Of a stretch of 39,037 bases of DNA, positions 25,784 to 34,303 are shown in pieces; position 1 is the stretch's first letter; each line of letters opens with the position of its first letter. The position numbers and the translations under genes were made by a program. Below the pieces are notes generated by a model. The model saw only the letters and a program-made list of their open reading frames with translations, was not told the origin of the DNA and did no database searches. This DNA comes from Planctomycetota bacterium (GTDB lineage Bacteria; Planctomycetota; Phycisphaerae; Phycisphaerales; UBA1924): NCBI GenBank assembly GCA_018242605.1, contig JAFEBP010000008.1, positions 1 to 39,037 of the forward strand, written 5' to 3'.

Positions 25784-26266
25784 GTGAATAACCTCTGCTG
25801 CGTGGATTCACCTTCCGGCCCACAGGATTCCGGTGCTGGCGTTCTGGGAACGAACTCGTACTGCCCGCATTGTGATTATGCGCTGACGGGGCTGCCGCGG
25901 GGAACGGCGGCGTGCCCGGAGTGCGGCGGGAGTCTATCGGCGGCGGCGTATGCACGTGCGGCGGCGCAGCGGATCGCCCGGAGCACCGGGGCGCGGCTGG
26001 CGCTGCTCATCTCGCCGGGGGTGGCGATCGTCGGCGGGGCGCCTGTGTTCGTGTTCCAGCGCAACCTTGTCTATTTGTTGATGTTCTTGTTCGCGTGCCT
26101 GTGGATCGGGGGGACGATCGCTATCTACTACTCGACGCTGCCCCGTCGGCGGGAGTTGTGGAAGGCGGCGCTGCTGGGGCTGCCGCTGGGCCTTGCGTAC
26201 TTCCTGGCGGTGGGGACCACCGCCCTGGTAGTGGTGTTGGTGATCAAGTTTGTGTTTTATGTCTGA
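25784..26266 (+). CDS. Small zinc-ribbon membrane protein
   Basis: The protein has a zinc-ribbon of two CxxC knuckles (CPHC and CPEC, with LTGLPRGTAA between) followed by two hydrophobic segments, about 40 and 25 residues further on, and a short tail. Proteins of this form (CPxCGYxLxGL near the N-terminus) are common and uncharacterised in planctomycetes. The start is uncertain: GTG 25784 is used, GTG 25745 and GTG 25802 are in the same frame. TATATT at 25777-25782 might be a -10 element, which would favour GTG 25802. Function is unknown; a role in membrane signalling or metal handling would be a guess. Confidence 0.65.
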   Translation: MNNLCCVDSPSGPQDSGAGVLGTNSYCPHCDYALTGLPRGTAACPECGGSLSAAAYARAAAQRIARSTGARLALLISPGVAIVGGAPVFVFQRNLVYLLMFLFACLWIGGTIAIYYSTLPRRRELWKAALLGLPLGLAYFLAVGTTALVVVLVIKFVFYV

Positions 26267-26279
26267 GCGGAAGAGAAGA

Positions 26280-26296
26280 CCGACGGGGACCGTCGG
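26280..26296. terminator. Hairpin between convergent genes
   Basis: CCGACGG at 26280-26286 pairs perfectly with CCGTCGG at 26290-26296 around GGA, inside the 44-base gap between two converging genes. There is no T-run on either strand, so it is only a candidate bidirectional terminator. Confidence 0.4.
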
Positions 26297-26310
26297 GCCA
26301 CCCTCGGGGG

Positions 26311-27726
26311 TCACTTGACGTCGTACATCACGCGGCCGTGGCGTTCGGCGCGGGAGACCTTGTCGCCGGCCCAGAGGCCGGCGAGGACGAACTCAACGCA
26401 CGAGGCGCGGACGGCGGCGTCGGCGGCGGCGTTGACTTCGAAGGCTTTCTCCCAGACCTTGGGCACGCGCTTGAGGATGGTCTCGTAGTGGGCGCTGGGG
26501 AGCATGTCGCCGACTTCGATCTTGACGCCCTTGGCGAAGACATCGGCGATTTCTTCCAGGCCGTGCTGGTCGACGTATTCCTGGAAGACGGTCTTGACGG
26601 CTTCGGCGAGGATGGAGTCCAGGGTCTGGCGCTCGCTCATCTGGTGGGCGCCCATCATGTCGAGTTCGAGCTTGCCCACGGCGGAGGCGTGGAAGTGCGC
26701 GAGGTCGCTCATGCGGGGCACGGCGGGCTTTTCGCCCAGGCGGATGGCGCGCTGGCGGGCCGAGGCGATCATCGTGCGGTAGTTGGCGATGGAGAAGCGG
26801 GCCGAGACGCCGCTGGCGTGGTCGACGTAGCGGCTCTTGCGGGCGGCGATGGACATCTCCTCGACGACTTCCTTCATGAAGCGGGGGACGGCGACGGGGA
26901 ACTCGCCGCCCAGGTCGACGCGGGATTCGTCCTCCATGATCTGGATGCCGGCGTCGCGGGTCCTTGGGTAGTGGGTCTGCACGGTGGTGCCGATGCGGTC
27001 CTTGAGCTGCGGGATGACCTTGCCGCTGCGGTTGTAGGTGCTGGGGTTGGCGCTAAAGAGGACCAGGACGTCGATATCGAACTTGATGGGGTAGCCGCGG
27101 ATCTGCACGTCGCGCTCTTCCAGGATGTTGAAGAGGCCGACCTGCACGAGGTCGTCCAGGTCGGGCAGTTCGTTCATGGCGAAGATGCCGCGGTGCATGC
27201 GGGGGATGAGGCCCAGGTGCAGGGCGTCTTCGGCGCCCATGCTGGTGCCGCTGAGGAGCTTGGCGGGGTCGATCTCGCCGATGATGTCGGCGAACTTGGT
27301 GCCGGGGCTCAGGCGTTCGGCGTAGCGCTCGGCTTTTGACCACCAGGCGATCTTGGCGCCGTCGCCCGCGGCGGCGGCGTATTCACGGCCGGCGCGGGTG
27401 ATGGGAGCCAAGGGGTCTTCATGCACGGGGCAGCCGGGGACGTCGAGGTACGGGATGGCGTCGTCCAGGAATCGGGCGAGCATGCGCATGAGGCGGCTCT
27501 TGCCCTGGCCCTTCTCGCCCAGGAAGAGGATGTCGTGGCCGGCGAGCACGGCGTTGACGATCTCGGGGATCACGGTGCTCTCGTAGCCGATGATGCCGGG
27601 GAAGAGATCGTCGCCCCGACGGAGGGCGGCGGTGAGGTTGTCACGCAGTTCGCGCTTGACGCTCCGCGATCGCCAGCCTTGGGCTCGCAGTTCTCCGACG
27701 GTCGTGGCGCGCGTGGTCATGGTCAT
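26311..27726 (-). CDS. AAA+ ATPase of the MoxR/magnesium-chelatase I type
   Basis: The 471-residue ATPase has Walker A GEKGQGKS (residues 70-77) and, where Walker B sits, [14 protein letters not shown] with Asn185-Glu186 in place of the usual Asp-Glu. Later words VLFSANP (sensor-like) and [16 protein letters not shown] follow. It resembles the so-called magnesium chelatase-like proteins such as mycobacterial Rv0958 as I recall them, which are usually next to a VWA-domain gene. No VWA gene follows here; the downstream neighbour converges from the other strand. The likely role is as an AAA+ chaperone or remodelling ATPase, not chlorophyll synthesis. Seventy bases separate it from trpS upstream, same strand, so co-transcription is plausible. 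Confidence 0.88.
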   Translation of the reverse strand: MTMTTRATTVGELRAQGWRSRSVKRELRDNLTAALRRGDDLFPGIIGYESTVIPEIVNAVLAGHDILFLGEKGQGKSRLMRMLARFLDDAIPYLDVPGCPVHEDPLAPITRAGREYAAAAGDGAKIAWWSKAERYAERLSPGTKFADIIGEIDPAKLLSGTSMGAEDALHLGLIPRMHRGIFAMNELPDLDDLVQVGLFNILEERDVQIRGYPIKFDIDVLVLFSANPSTYNRSGKVIPQLKDRIGTTVQTHYPRTRDAGIQIMEDESRVDLGGEFPVAVPRFMKEVVEEMSIAARKSRYVDHASGVSARFSIANYRTMIASARQRAIRLGEKPAVPRMSDLAHFHASAVGKLELDMMGAHQMSERQTLDSILAEAVKTVFQEYVDQHGLEEIADVFAKGVKIEVGDMLPSAHYETILKRVPKVWEKAFEVNAAADAAVRASCVEFVLAGLWAGDKVSRAERHGRVMYDVK

Positions 27727-27796
27727 CCATTGTTCGGCGTGGGGCCGGTTCTGGATGCGTCGGGCGGCGGGTTGCGGGGGTCGCGCGGGGGTGGGG

Positions 27797-28867
27797 TCAG
27801 CCGAGCACGCGGCGTCCGAAATCGATCTTCATCGCGGCTTTGGCCATGTAGAGGGTTTCTTCGGCCACGAGGTTGGCGCGGCGGGTGCCGGCGCGGATGA
27901 TGTCGACGATGGTGTCGTCGCCGCCGGGCTTTTCAAACTCGGCGCGGCGCTGGCGCATGGGCTCCAGGAGCTTGTTGACGGCTTCGGCGAGTTCCTGCTT
28001 GACGTGGCCGTCGCCGAGGTTGTCGCCGCGGGCGTAGCGGTCCTTGAGTTCGGCGACGCGGGCGGGGTCGGTGATGAAGGCCTCGACGAACTTGAAGAGG
28101 ATGTTGGTGGGGTCGCCGGGCTCGGTGGGGCTCTGGCGGCCGGTGGTGATCTTGTTGAGTTTTTTCTGGACTTCCTTGGGCGGGTCGGAGAGGAAGATGG
28201 CGTTGCCCAGGCTCTTGGACATTTTCTGTGCGCCGTCGCCCACGCCCGGCAGGCGGGCGATGCGGCCGATGAGGGCCTTGGGGATGGGGAAGACGCCGCC
28301 GGCGGTGGCGTACTGGTCGTCGGGGGTGCGGTCGCTGACGCCGCAGAACAACTGGTTGAACTTGCGGGCGGTCTTGCGGCACATTTCGATGTGGGGCTCC
28401 TGGTCCTCGCCGACGGGGACGAAGGTGGGCCGGAAGGCCAGGATGTCGGCGCACTGGCCGACGGTGTACATGGGGAAGCCGAAGGAGTACTTGTCTTCGA
28501 GGCCCTTGGTCTTGAGCTCGTGGATCAGCGTGGGGTTGCCCATGACATCCTTGAAGGAGAGGAGCATGGCGAAGTACCAGGTGAGCTCGGCGATGGCGGG
28601 CACCTCGGTCTGGAGGACGATGGTGGCCTGGTTGGGGTCGATGCCGGCGGCGAGCCAGTCCTTGACGATCTCGATGGTGTCCTGGCGGATGTCACCGGGC
28701 TTGTCGGCGCGGGTGGTGAAGGCGTGCATGTTGGCGAGGAGGAAGTAGCAGTCGTAGTCGCCCTGCATCTGGACGCGTCGCTCGACACTGCCGACCCAGT
28801 GGCCCAGGTGCAGGCGGCCGGTGGGCGTGTCGCCGGTCAGAACGCGGGGTTTGGTGGAGCTGGCCAT
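27797..28867 (-). CDS. trpS: Tryptophan-tRNA ligase
   Basis: TrpRS charges tRNA-Trp with tryptophan using ATP in the cytoplasm. The 356-residue length fits the class Ic bacterial enzyme. The HIGH-like motif is HLGH at residues 20-23 ([14 protein letters not shown]) and the KMSKS loop sits near residue 214 ([11 protein letters not shown]). The conserved [13 protein letters not shown] and [12 protein letters not shown] segments that help build the Trp site and the dimer core are present. The region upstream on the minus strand (28868-29244) has no recognisable T-box or leader peptide. Confidence 0.97.
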   Translation of the reverse strand: MASSTKPRVLTGDTPTGRLHLGHWVGSVERRVQMQGDYDCYFLLANMHAFTTRADKPGDIRQDTIEIVKDWLAAGIDPNQATIVLQTEVPAIAELTWYFAMLLSFKDVMGNPTLIHELKTKGLEDKYSFGFPMYTVGQCADILAFRPTFVPVGEDQEPHIEMCRKTARKFNQLFCGVSDRTPDDQYATAGGVFPIPKALIGRIARLPGVGDGAQKMSKSLGNAIFLSDPPKEVQKKLNKITTGRQSPTEPGDPTNILFKFVEAFITDPARVAELKDRYARGDNLGDGHVKQELAEAVNKLLEPMRQRRAEFEKPGGDDTIVDIIRAGTRRANLVAEETLYMAKAAMKIDFGRRVLG

Positions 28868-29244
28868 GGGGGCGGAGTGTACGAGCCGAGGACGCTCATT
28901 GTCGCTGAGCGGCCACCGAGGGCCCGCGCGAGGGCGGTACCCGACCGTGATTGGCTGTGGTTTGCGGACGGCTTACGAGTCGCCCGGGGGGATATCGGTT
29001 TCCTCGGGGACCGTGTGGGGCACCACCTGCAACTGGTTGTGGCGCGTTTCAATACTGTCGGCGGCCGACAGGCGAGATGATCGCCATTCCGGGCGGTCGA
29101 ACCGGTTGAAAGAGACTTCTTGAGAGGAGTAGCGGCACATCAACGCTGCTCGGGCGAGAGCGGCTCACGAATCATCGTGAGGCACATGAGCGGGATTGCA
29201 ACGATGAAAGCCCGGTCACATCTTGGCACGAGGCCAAGGACAGG
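28868..29244. other. Gene-free gap of 377 bases with two small inverted repeats
   Basis: No supported gene lies here. It contains CTCACGA/TCGTGAG (29164-29181, loop ATCA), a possible operator or stem, and CTTGGC/GCCAAG (29222-29238, loop of five bases), which begins six bases past the HAF-repeat gene stop on the minus strand. The second is a candidate terminator without a T-run. A trpS promoter should lie at the low-coordinate end, but I cannot point to it. Confidence 0.4.
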
Positions 29245-30390
29245 TTACCTCGGCCGCCGACGAATCGCCGAGCCCATCGCGCCCGCGAAGCCCACCGCCA
29301 CGATCGAAGGTTGTGGAATCGTCGCCACGAAGCCTTGATCTCCCAACGAGGGCGATAGTAGTGTGCCCCCGAATGATCTGCCGTCGCCCGAAACGACTTC
29401 GCAGTACGGAATCGAGACGTCCATAGGCAACGGGACGCCGTGGGCGCGGAGGTAATCGGTCAGCAACACAGGCGCGGCGTCTTGGGCCCAGATCACGACT
29501 TGATTGTTTCCCAAGCCATCAGCAGTTCCCAAGATGACAGAACCATCGTAGTTAGTGTGGTTCGCCATCATGTGATCCGCGCCGGGGAACTGGCCCAGAT
29601 CGAATGGCACGCCGTCCAACCATCGCACCGCATATCCCGCCAGATTATCCGCGGTTTGGAATCCGACGATAACTCGGCCATCGCCACTCACGCCGATTGC
29701 CTCAGAAGACACGATTCGATGTCCTGGGAGAGGAGCCAGCGCCCGCATTCCCGTAGATGGCGTCCAGCGGAAACCCTCGATGACGGCGAATGGCCCGCCC
29801 GTCTGGCTCACGCCGATGACGATATTCCCATCATCGCTCACATCGCGCGCTTCGCTGAAGCTTCCGGTGCCGCGGAGGTAACCCAGGGGTTGCAACCCAG
29901 CGCCCGCCGTCCATCGGTACGCCTGACCATCGAGATTGGTTTGTGCTCCCCGCTCGCTTTTGCCGACCACCACGGAGCCATCGGCGCTCGCGCCAAACGC
30001 GTAACTGCGGGTGTAGCCCGATTGAATTCCGAGCGATTGGAGCGGACCAGCGCCCACGCGGCGGTACGCCGTGAGGTTCTGGCCGGTGCCCATGCGGCCG
30101 ATCATGGTTGTGCCATCGGACGACAGGCCAAGCGAAGAGGTGACGGCGGGAGGGGCCGGAACATCCACGCGTCCGGTCTCACGCGTCCAGCGGAATCCCG
30201 GCCGATTGGGATTGCCGAAAGGCGAATCGCTCAACCCGCTCGCGATGGATCCGTCAAAGGAGAGCCCGTAGACACGGCTCGTGCCGCCGCTGATCGCGTT
30301 GCCCATGAGGAACAGCCCCGGATCGGTCGCGAACGAGGATGAAGCCGCGCACAGAGCGAGAGCGATGGCGACGGGGCTTTCTGACCGCAT
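29245..30390 (-). CDS. HAF-repeat secreted protein with PEP-CTERM-like tail
   Basis: This 381-residue protein begins with a signal peptide (ALALCAASSSFA) and holds at least seven repeats of a G-x-S-x-D-G-x-x-x-x-G type word (for example GLSFDGSIASG, GLSSDGTTMIG, GASADGSVVVG, DVSDDGNIVIG, GVSGDGRVIVG), the mark of the extracellular HAF family with a beta-propeller fold. The last 26 residues, IPQPSIVAVGFAGAMGSAIRRRPR, look like a PEP-CTERM sorting signal (Pro-rich start, hydrophobic span, basic end), with PQPS in place of PEP. If so, the tail would be cut and the protein anchored or released by an exosortase system, which is not in the window. AAGGA eight bases upstream supports ATG 30390. It is transcribed away from the pseudopilin operon. 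Confidence 0.85.
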   Translation of the reverse strand: MRSESPVAIALALCAASSSFATDPGLFLMGNAISGGTSRVYGLSFDGSIASGLSDSPFGNPNRPGFRWTRETGRVDVPAPPAVTSSLGLSSDGTTMIGRMGTGQNLTAYRRVGAGPLQSLGIQSGYTRSYAFGASADGSVVVGKSERGAQTNLDGQAYRWTAGAGLQPLGYLRGTGSFSEARDVSDDGNIVIGVSQTGGPFAVIEGFRWTPSTGMRALAPLPGHRIVSSEAIGVSGDGRVIVGFQTADNLAGYAVRWLDGVPFDLGQFPGADHMMANHTNYDGSVILGTADGLGNNQVVIWAQDAAPVLLTDYLRAHGVPLPMDVSIPYCEVVSGDGRSFGGTLLSPSLGDQGFVATIPQPSIVAVGFAGAMGSAIRRRPR

Positions 30391-30874
30391 CAGTTCGATC
30401 CTTCCCGGGGAATGAAGCTTCGTGCGCCGGACCGCAAACAACATACTGCGGATATCAGCGAGATGCAAGGAGAAGTTCACGAGCCGAATCAGTTATAGGA
30501 CGTAGTTGCGTGCGAGCGCGTATCGGCGGAAGGCTGTTTGGCGTTTGGCGGCGGGCGATGTATCCGTGGGGTGGAGGCCGTTCGGCGGCATCGAGATTCG
30601 GGTTTGCGTGTCTCGCGCTGCAGAGCGGATTCCAACCTAGGCAGAGTTGTGCTTCCTCGTGCCCGTTGTGATTGGTCGAGGCTTCATTACGCACCGCTGT
30701 TCCCCCTCCTGCTGAATGCCGAATGAGTATTTCGATCCTCCTCTGGGTGACCGATGGTCTCTGACCCCTCCCGAGCGCGGGGGGCGGGTATGGGAATACC
30801 CCTACAGGAGCCTTCGGCGAATACAGTTTGGGGATGCTCGCGCCAGAGTCTGCTCGGAATCACGGAGTCCAGTC
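30391..30874. other. Divergent promoter region of 484 bases without a supported gene
   Basis: The gap lies between the HAF-repeat gene (minus) and the pseudopilin operon (plus). Short open frames on both strands lack support. A single CTGAATGCCGAATGAGT word at about 30711-30727 is of the kind often seen between planctomycete genes. No clear -35/-10 pair is visible. Confidence 0.4.
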
Positions 30875-31285
30875 ATGAACCACCGCCGCCAACAACTTTC
30901 CGCAGCCCACATGGCGCGCGGCTTTTCGCTTCTGGAACTGACCCTGGTGCTGGTCATTATCGGCATCCTGATCGCCGCGGCGGGCGTGGCGATCGGCAGC
31001 GCGGGCGAGCGGGCCAAGGTGAAGGTGACGCGTGCGAGCCTGGCGACGATCAAGCAGCAACTGACGGCGTATAACCTGGAGTACTCGGCCTATCCCCCGT
31101 CCCTGAGCACGCTCATCACCGCCAAGTTCCTGGAGGACAAGAAACTCAAGGACGCCTGGGCGCGTGACTTCATCTATGACTCTCGGGGCCGCAGCCGCGA
31201 GCAGCCGTTCATCCTGATCTCCGCCGGCAACGACGGCACGCCGGGCAACGAGGATGACATCGACGTCTGGACCATGGACAAGTAA
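30875..31285 (+). CDS. gspG: Type II secretion major pseudopilin-like protein (GspG-like)
   Basis: The 136-residue protein has the prepilin signature GFSLLELTLVLVIIGILIAAAG (residues 16-37): cleavage is predicted before Phe17, leaving N-methylated Phe as the first residue, and Glu at mature position 5 is present. The body fits a GspG fold with Asp-rich C-terminal loops (GNDGTPGNEDDIDVW) that bind calcium in that family. It should form the shaft of the type II pseudopilus. The frame is open upstream to 30716, but ATG 30875, with GGAG at 30864-30867 seven bases before it, gives the expected leader. It is first in a four-gene operon of pseudopilins; the secretin and ATPase genes are not here. 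Confidence 0.88.
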   Translation: MNHRRQQLSAAHMARGFSLLELTLVLVIIGILIAAAGVAIGSAGERAKVKVTRASLATIKQQLTAYNLEYSAYPPSLSTLITAKFLEDKKLKDAWARDFIYDSRGRSREQPFILISAGNDGTPGNEDDIDVWTMDK

Positions 31286-31407
31286 GTTTCGGTCAGAGGT
31301 CGAGCGGTACCAATCTCCGCGTCGACGTTCACCCGCAGGCTTTCATGCCGCTTCCGCAGCCCAAACCCGCGTTGGCCCGCGCGCTCCATCGCGCCGGGAG
31401 TCGTCGC

Positions 31408-32064
31408 GTGTCGTTGCGTCGGGGCATGACGTTTCTGGAGGTGATCCTGTCGATCGTGCTGCTCACGATGGTGACGGGCATGATCATGACGGCGATCAAC
31501 GGGGTGATCTCCAACCAGACGCGGCAGCACCAGCGGCTGGCGGCGGCGGAGGTGGCGAACCGGCTGATGCTCCAGTACATCGACGACCCGGAATCGATGC
31601 CGGCGCGGAACGCGCCGGTGAAGCACGGGCGCGATCTGTTCCGGTGGGAGGTGGTCGAGAAGGGGGTCACGCTCACTCCGGCGAAGGCGGTGGACTCCTC
31701 CACCCCCCGTGCGGCCAACGCGCTGACGGCGAACCGGCTCAAGACGGTGCAGCTGAACGTGTGGCTCAGCGAGGAGAGCGGCGGCAGCTACGCGCCGACG
31801 AACATCGTTCCGGCGTTCTCCATCACGCGCATCGTCGACCCGATCTTCGGGCAGTTGCGCAACCCGGACACGGCCGACAGCATCATGAAGGACCCGGTGA
31901 AGCGTCAGCGCTTCCTGGACGCCGTTACGAGCATGGCGAACAACGCGGGATCGCGGCCGATCGGCAACGGCAAGACCACGCCGCCCGGCGGGGCGCTCCC
32001 CAACCAGCCGGGCACCAAGCCGGGTTCACGCACCCCGCCCGCACGCGGAGGCGGCAAGCAATGA
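31408..32064 (+). CDS. Type II minor pseudopilin-like protein (GspI-like)
   Basis: The predicted protein begins MSLRRGMTFLEVILSIVLLTMVTGMIM if GTG 31408 is the start. This gives a six-residue leader ending at Gly before Met7, with Glu at mature position 5, as in class III prepilins. GGGAG at 31396-31400, seven bases before GTG, supports it better than the upstream ATG 31345, which has no Shine-Dalgarno sequence and would leave a 27-residue leader. The mature part is about 212 residues with a Pro/Gly/Arg-rich tail. Position in the operon and the small size suggest a GspI-like role, but the body is not distinctive. The stop overlaps the next start by four bases (ATGA). Confidence 0.75.
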   Translation: MSLRRGMTFLEVILSIVLLTMVTGMIMTAINGVISNQTRQHQRLAAAEVANRLMLQYIDDPESMPARNAPVKHGRDLFRWEVVEKGVTLTPAKAVDSSTPRAANALTANRLKTVQLNVWLSEESGGSYAPTNIVPAFSITRIVDPIFGQLRNPDTADSIMKDPVKRQRFLDAVTSMANNAGSRPIGNGKTTPPGGALPNQPGTKPGSRTPPARGGGKQ

Positions 32065-33437
32065 AGACGCGCGCCTTTACGATGCTCGAGGTGACGTTCG
32101 CGGCGGCGCTGGGCTGCCTGGTGGTGCTCGCGTGCGTGAGCGTGTTCTACGCGATGGACCGGTCGGACACGCTGCTGGAACGCCGCGCCACGCAGGCCAA
32201 CGACCTTCACAATCTTCGGCTGGTGGCGCTGCGGGCGACGACGACGCTGGTGATGTCCAGCGAGCAGCAGCCGGCGCGGGACGACCCGGACAACCCCGAC
32301 GCGCGACTGCCGCGGCGGAACCAGCGCGATCCCAATGCGCCGCTGCCGGTGCCGCGGCTGGTGCTGGAGAACGACCCCAACGCCCGCGGGCTGGGGATGT
32401 TCAGCACGGGGGGCGGGGACTTCTCGGCGGAGGCCTCGCCGATTCAGCGGTTGGAGCTTGTGCTTTCGGACCCGCCGGTGCCGGCGGAGACCAACGACTT
32501 CTTTGTGCGGGCGGGGTTGCGCGAGGGGCAGACGTACACCCGGCGCGGGGCTGATTCTCCCCGGGCGTCATCTTCAAGCCGCGCCGACAAGACCGGGGGG
32601 GCGGGCTCGGGTGGTGCGGGTGGCTCGGGTGGGTCGGGTGGTTCGGGCAGGGGCGACGGGTCGGGCGACATGTTCGGCAGCAAGTCGGCCCGCGCGGCGG
32701 CACGCACGGACCGGTTCAGCGATCGCGCCGCCGACCGCGCCTCGGGCGACACCAAGGGCGCGGGGGCTGGGGCCGGGGGCGCGAGCGCCGCCAAGACCGG
32801 GCGATTTTCGGCGGGGAATGACCCCAGCGTGACCGCCGCGGACAACGCGAATGCGGACGAAGAGGTGGCGCCGGTGCGGGCGGTGCGCGGCGCGCTGGAA
32901 CTGCGGCCGCAGGAGTTCACGGGCAAGGAGATTCGGCGGGCGATGGCCGACGGGAAGGAACTTCCGCAGGCGTGGGAGATGTGGTGGGTGCCGCTGCCGC
33001 CGCGGCCGAACGGGAGCGAGCCGCCGTCTCCGGGCGAGATCGCGCTGTTCGGCAAGCCGTACCTGGTGGCGTCGAACCTTCGCTTTGTCAAGTGGCGGTT
33101 CTTTGATGATCGCTCGTGGCATTCGACGGCGGCAGCGACGTGGGAGCAGCAACTGCCGGCGTACATCGAGCTGTCGGCGGAGACCACGGCGGGGCTTTCG
33201 GCCAAGTGGCTGTTTGAAGTTGACTGGGCTCGCGGCCCGGAAGTGCCGCCCTCGGCCAAGGCCGACGACGGGCTCAAGAAGGCGACGCCGGTTGACCAGC
33301 CTTCGGGCGGCACGCCCCGCGCGACGCCGGTCAATCCGCCCCGCGGCGGTGGGGGCGCCACGAGCAAGACCAGCGGGGGCTCGCGCGTCCCGACGCGTCC
33401 ATCGGCGCCGGTTCCGAGCAGCAAGGGTGGTGGTTGA
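32061..33437 (+). CDS. Type II minor pseudopilin-like protein (GspJ-like, with long linker)
   Basis: The 458-residue protein starts MKTRAFTMLEVTFAAALGCLVVLACVSVF. The cleavage site would be Ala5-Phe6, so Ala replaces the usual Gly at position -1, with Glu at mature position 5. Residues ~170-270 form a low-complexity Gly/Ser/Ala/Asp/Arg-rich stretch (GGSGGSGGSGRGDGSGD), and a C-terminal beta-rich part follows (VPLPPRPNGSEPPSPGEIALFGKPY). It is about twice the usual GspJ length because of these insertions. It overlaps its upstream neighbour by four bases and the next start by one base, so the four genes are translated together. An in-frame read from 31254 adds unrelated upstream sequence and is rejected. 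Confidence 0.75.
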   Translation: MKTRAFTMLEVTFAAALGCLVVLACVSVFYAMDRSDTLLERRATQANDLHNLRLVALRATTTLVMSSEQQPARDDPDNPDARLPRRNQRDPNAPLPVPRLVLENDPNARGLGMFSTGGGDFSAEASPIQRLELVLSDPPVPAETNDFFVRAGLREGQTYTRRGADSPRASSSSRADKTGGAGSGGAGGSGGSGGSGRGDGSGDMFGSKSARAAARTDRFSDRAADRASGDTKGAGAGAGGASAAKTGRFSAGNDPSVTAADNANADEEVAPVRAVRGALELRPQEFTGKEIRRAMADGKELPQAWEMWWVPLPPRPNGSEPPSPGEIALFGKPYLVASNLRFVKWRFFDDRSWHSTAAATWEQQLPAYIELSAETTAGLSAKWLFEVDWARGPEVPPSAKADDGLKKATPVDQPSGGTPRATPVNPPRGGGGATSKTSGGSRVPTRPSAPVPSSKGGG

Positions 33438-34288
33438 TGCGGGGGCGCGCGTTCGCACTGCCGCTGGTGCTCCTGCTGGTGCTGATCAGCGGGCTGGTCA
33501 TTCTCGCGATGATGGAGCGGCAGGCGACCCAGGCGATCAATGTTCGCCGGGAGTTGGAGCAGTACACGTTCCACCATGTCTCCAAGGGTGTGCAGGAAGC
33601 GGTGGAGGCGTGGCTGCGCAGCAGCGGCGGCACGCGGGGGCTGGCGGACAACATCGAGCCCGACGGCCACGCGTTTGACCTGACCCTGGACACGGGGCAG
33701 ACGGTGAGCATCGGGATGTTCGATGCGCAGGACACGGCGTTGTACGAGATGGCGGGGCTCACGGCGCAGTCCCGCGAGCTGGCGCGGCTCATGCTGCAGG
33801 AACTGCGCCAGCGGGCCCCCAAGAACGCCGGGAGCCTGGTGCGGCGCGACGGGCCGCTGCCGATCAGCGTGAACACGGCTTCGCCGGAGGTCCTGTTCGC
33901 GGCGGTCAACGCGGCGACGGACGGCGACGGCACCGACCGGATCGTCAACGAGATTCTGCACGCCCGCAACGAGGACATCATCACGCCCGAGGCGCTCAAC
34001 GGCATTCTCACGGAGAACGTGAGCGACCCGGAGGCCCGCGGCCGGCTCAACCAGACCATCACGTGCCAGCCCACGCTCTGGTGCGTGGTGGCGCAGGCCG
34101 AGGCCCCCAGCAACGTGTACCCGCGTCCGCCCGCGCGGCGGTACTGCGGCCTGGTGGTGCTCTCGGCCCCATCGAGCGGCGGCGGGCGCGACCGCGCGAC
34201 GGCGCTGCAGCGCAACAGCCTGATCATCGCGTGGGAAGACTGCACGGATCAGCCGCCGACGTGGTGCCCGTGCAACCGGCAGCGCTGA
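33437..34288 (+). CDS. gspK: Type II minor pseudopilin-like protein (GspK-like)
   Basis: The 283-residue protein opens MRGRAFALPLVLLLVLISGLVILAMMERQATQA, a hydrophobic start without the mature Glu5, which is normal for GspK, the tip subunit. The middle has the helical segment LPISVNTASPEVLFAAVNAATDGD, which fits the T2SK family core. Cysteines in the C-terminal third (CQPTLWCVV, CTDQPPTWCPC) could form disulfides, an unusual cluster. The TTG at 33434 lies three bases before ATG 33437, whose A is the last base of the preceding stop (TGATG). It ends 15 bases before the converging kinase gene stop, with no clear terminator in that space. Confidence 0.83.
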   Translation: MRGRAFALPLVLLLVLISGLVILAMMERQATQAINVRRELEQYTFHHVSKGVQEAVEAWLRSSGGTRGLADNIEPDGHAFDLTLDTGQTVSIGMFDAQDTALYEMAGLTAQSRELARLMLQELRQRAPKNAGSLVRRDGPLPISVNTASPEVLFAAVNAATDGDGTDRIVNEILHARNEDIITPEALNGILTENVSDPEARGRLNQTITCQPTLWCVVAQAEAPSNVYPRPPARRYCGLVVLSAPSSGGGRDRATALQRNSLIIAWEDCTDQPPTWCPCNRQR

Positions 34289-34303
34289 ACGGCGGGCTTG
34301 CGA

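Noticed and set aside
25784..26266. Zinc-ribbon protein as a ribosomal or transcription protein
   Set aside because: The two membrane segments and lack of any ribosomal signature argue against this; function left open.
28868..29244. T-box or tRNA-like leader before trpS
   Set aside because: No specifier stem, T-box consensus or terminator/antiterminator pair could be found.
31254..33437. 727-codon plus-strand frame including the GspJ-like gene
   Set aside because: The added part upstream of 32061 overlaps the two preceding pseudopilin genes in another frame and lacks any start signal; ATG 32061 gives a proper prepilin leader.
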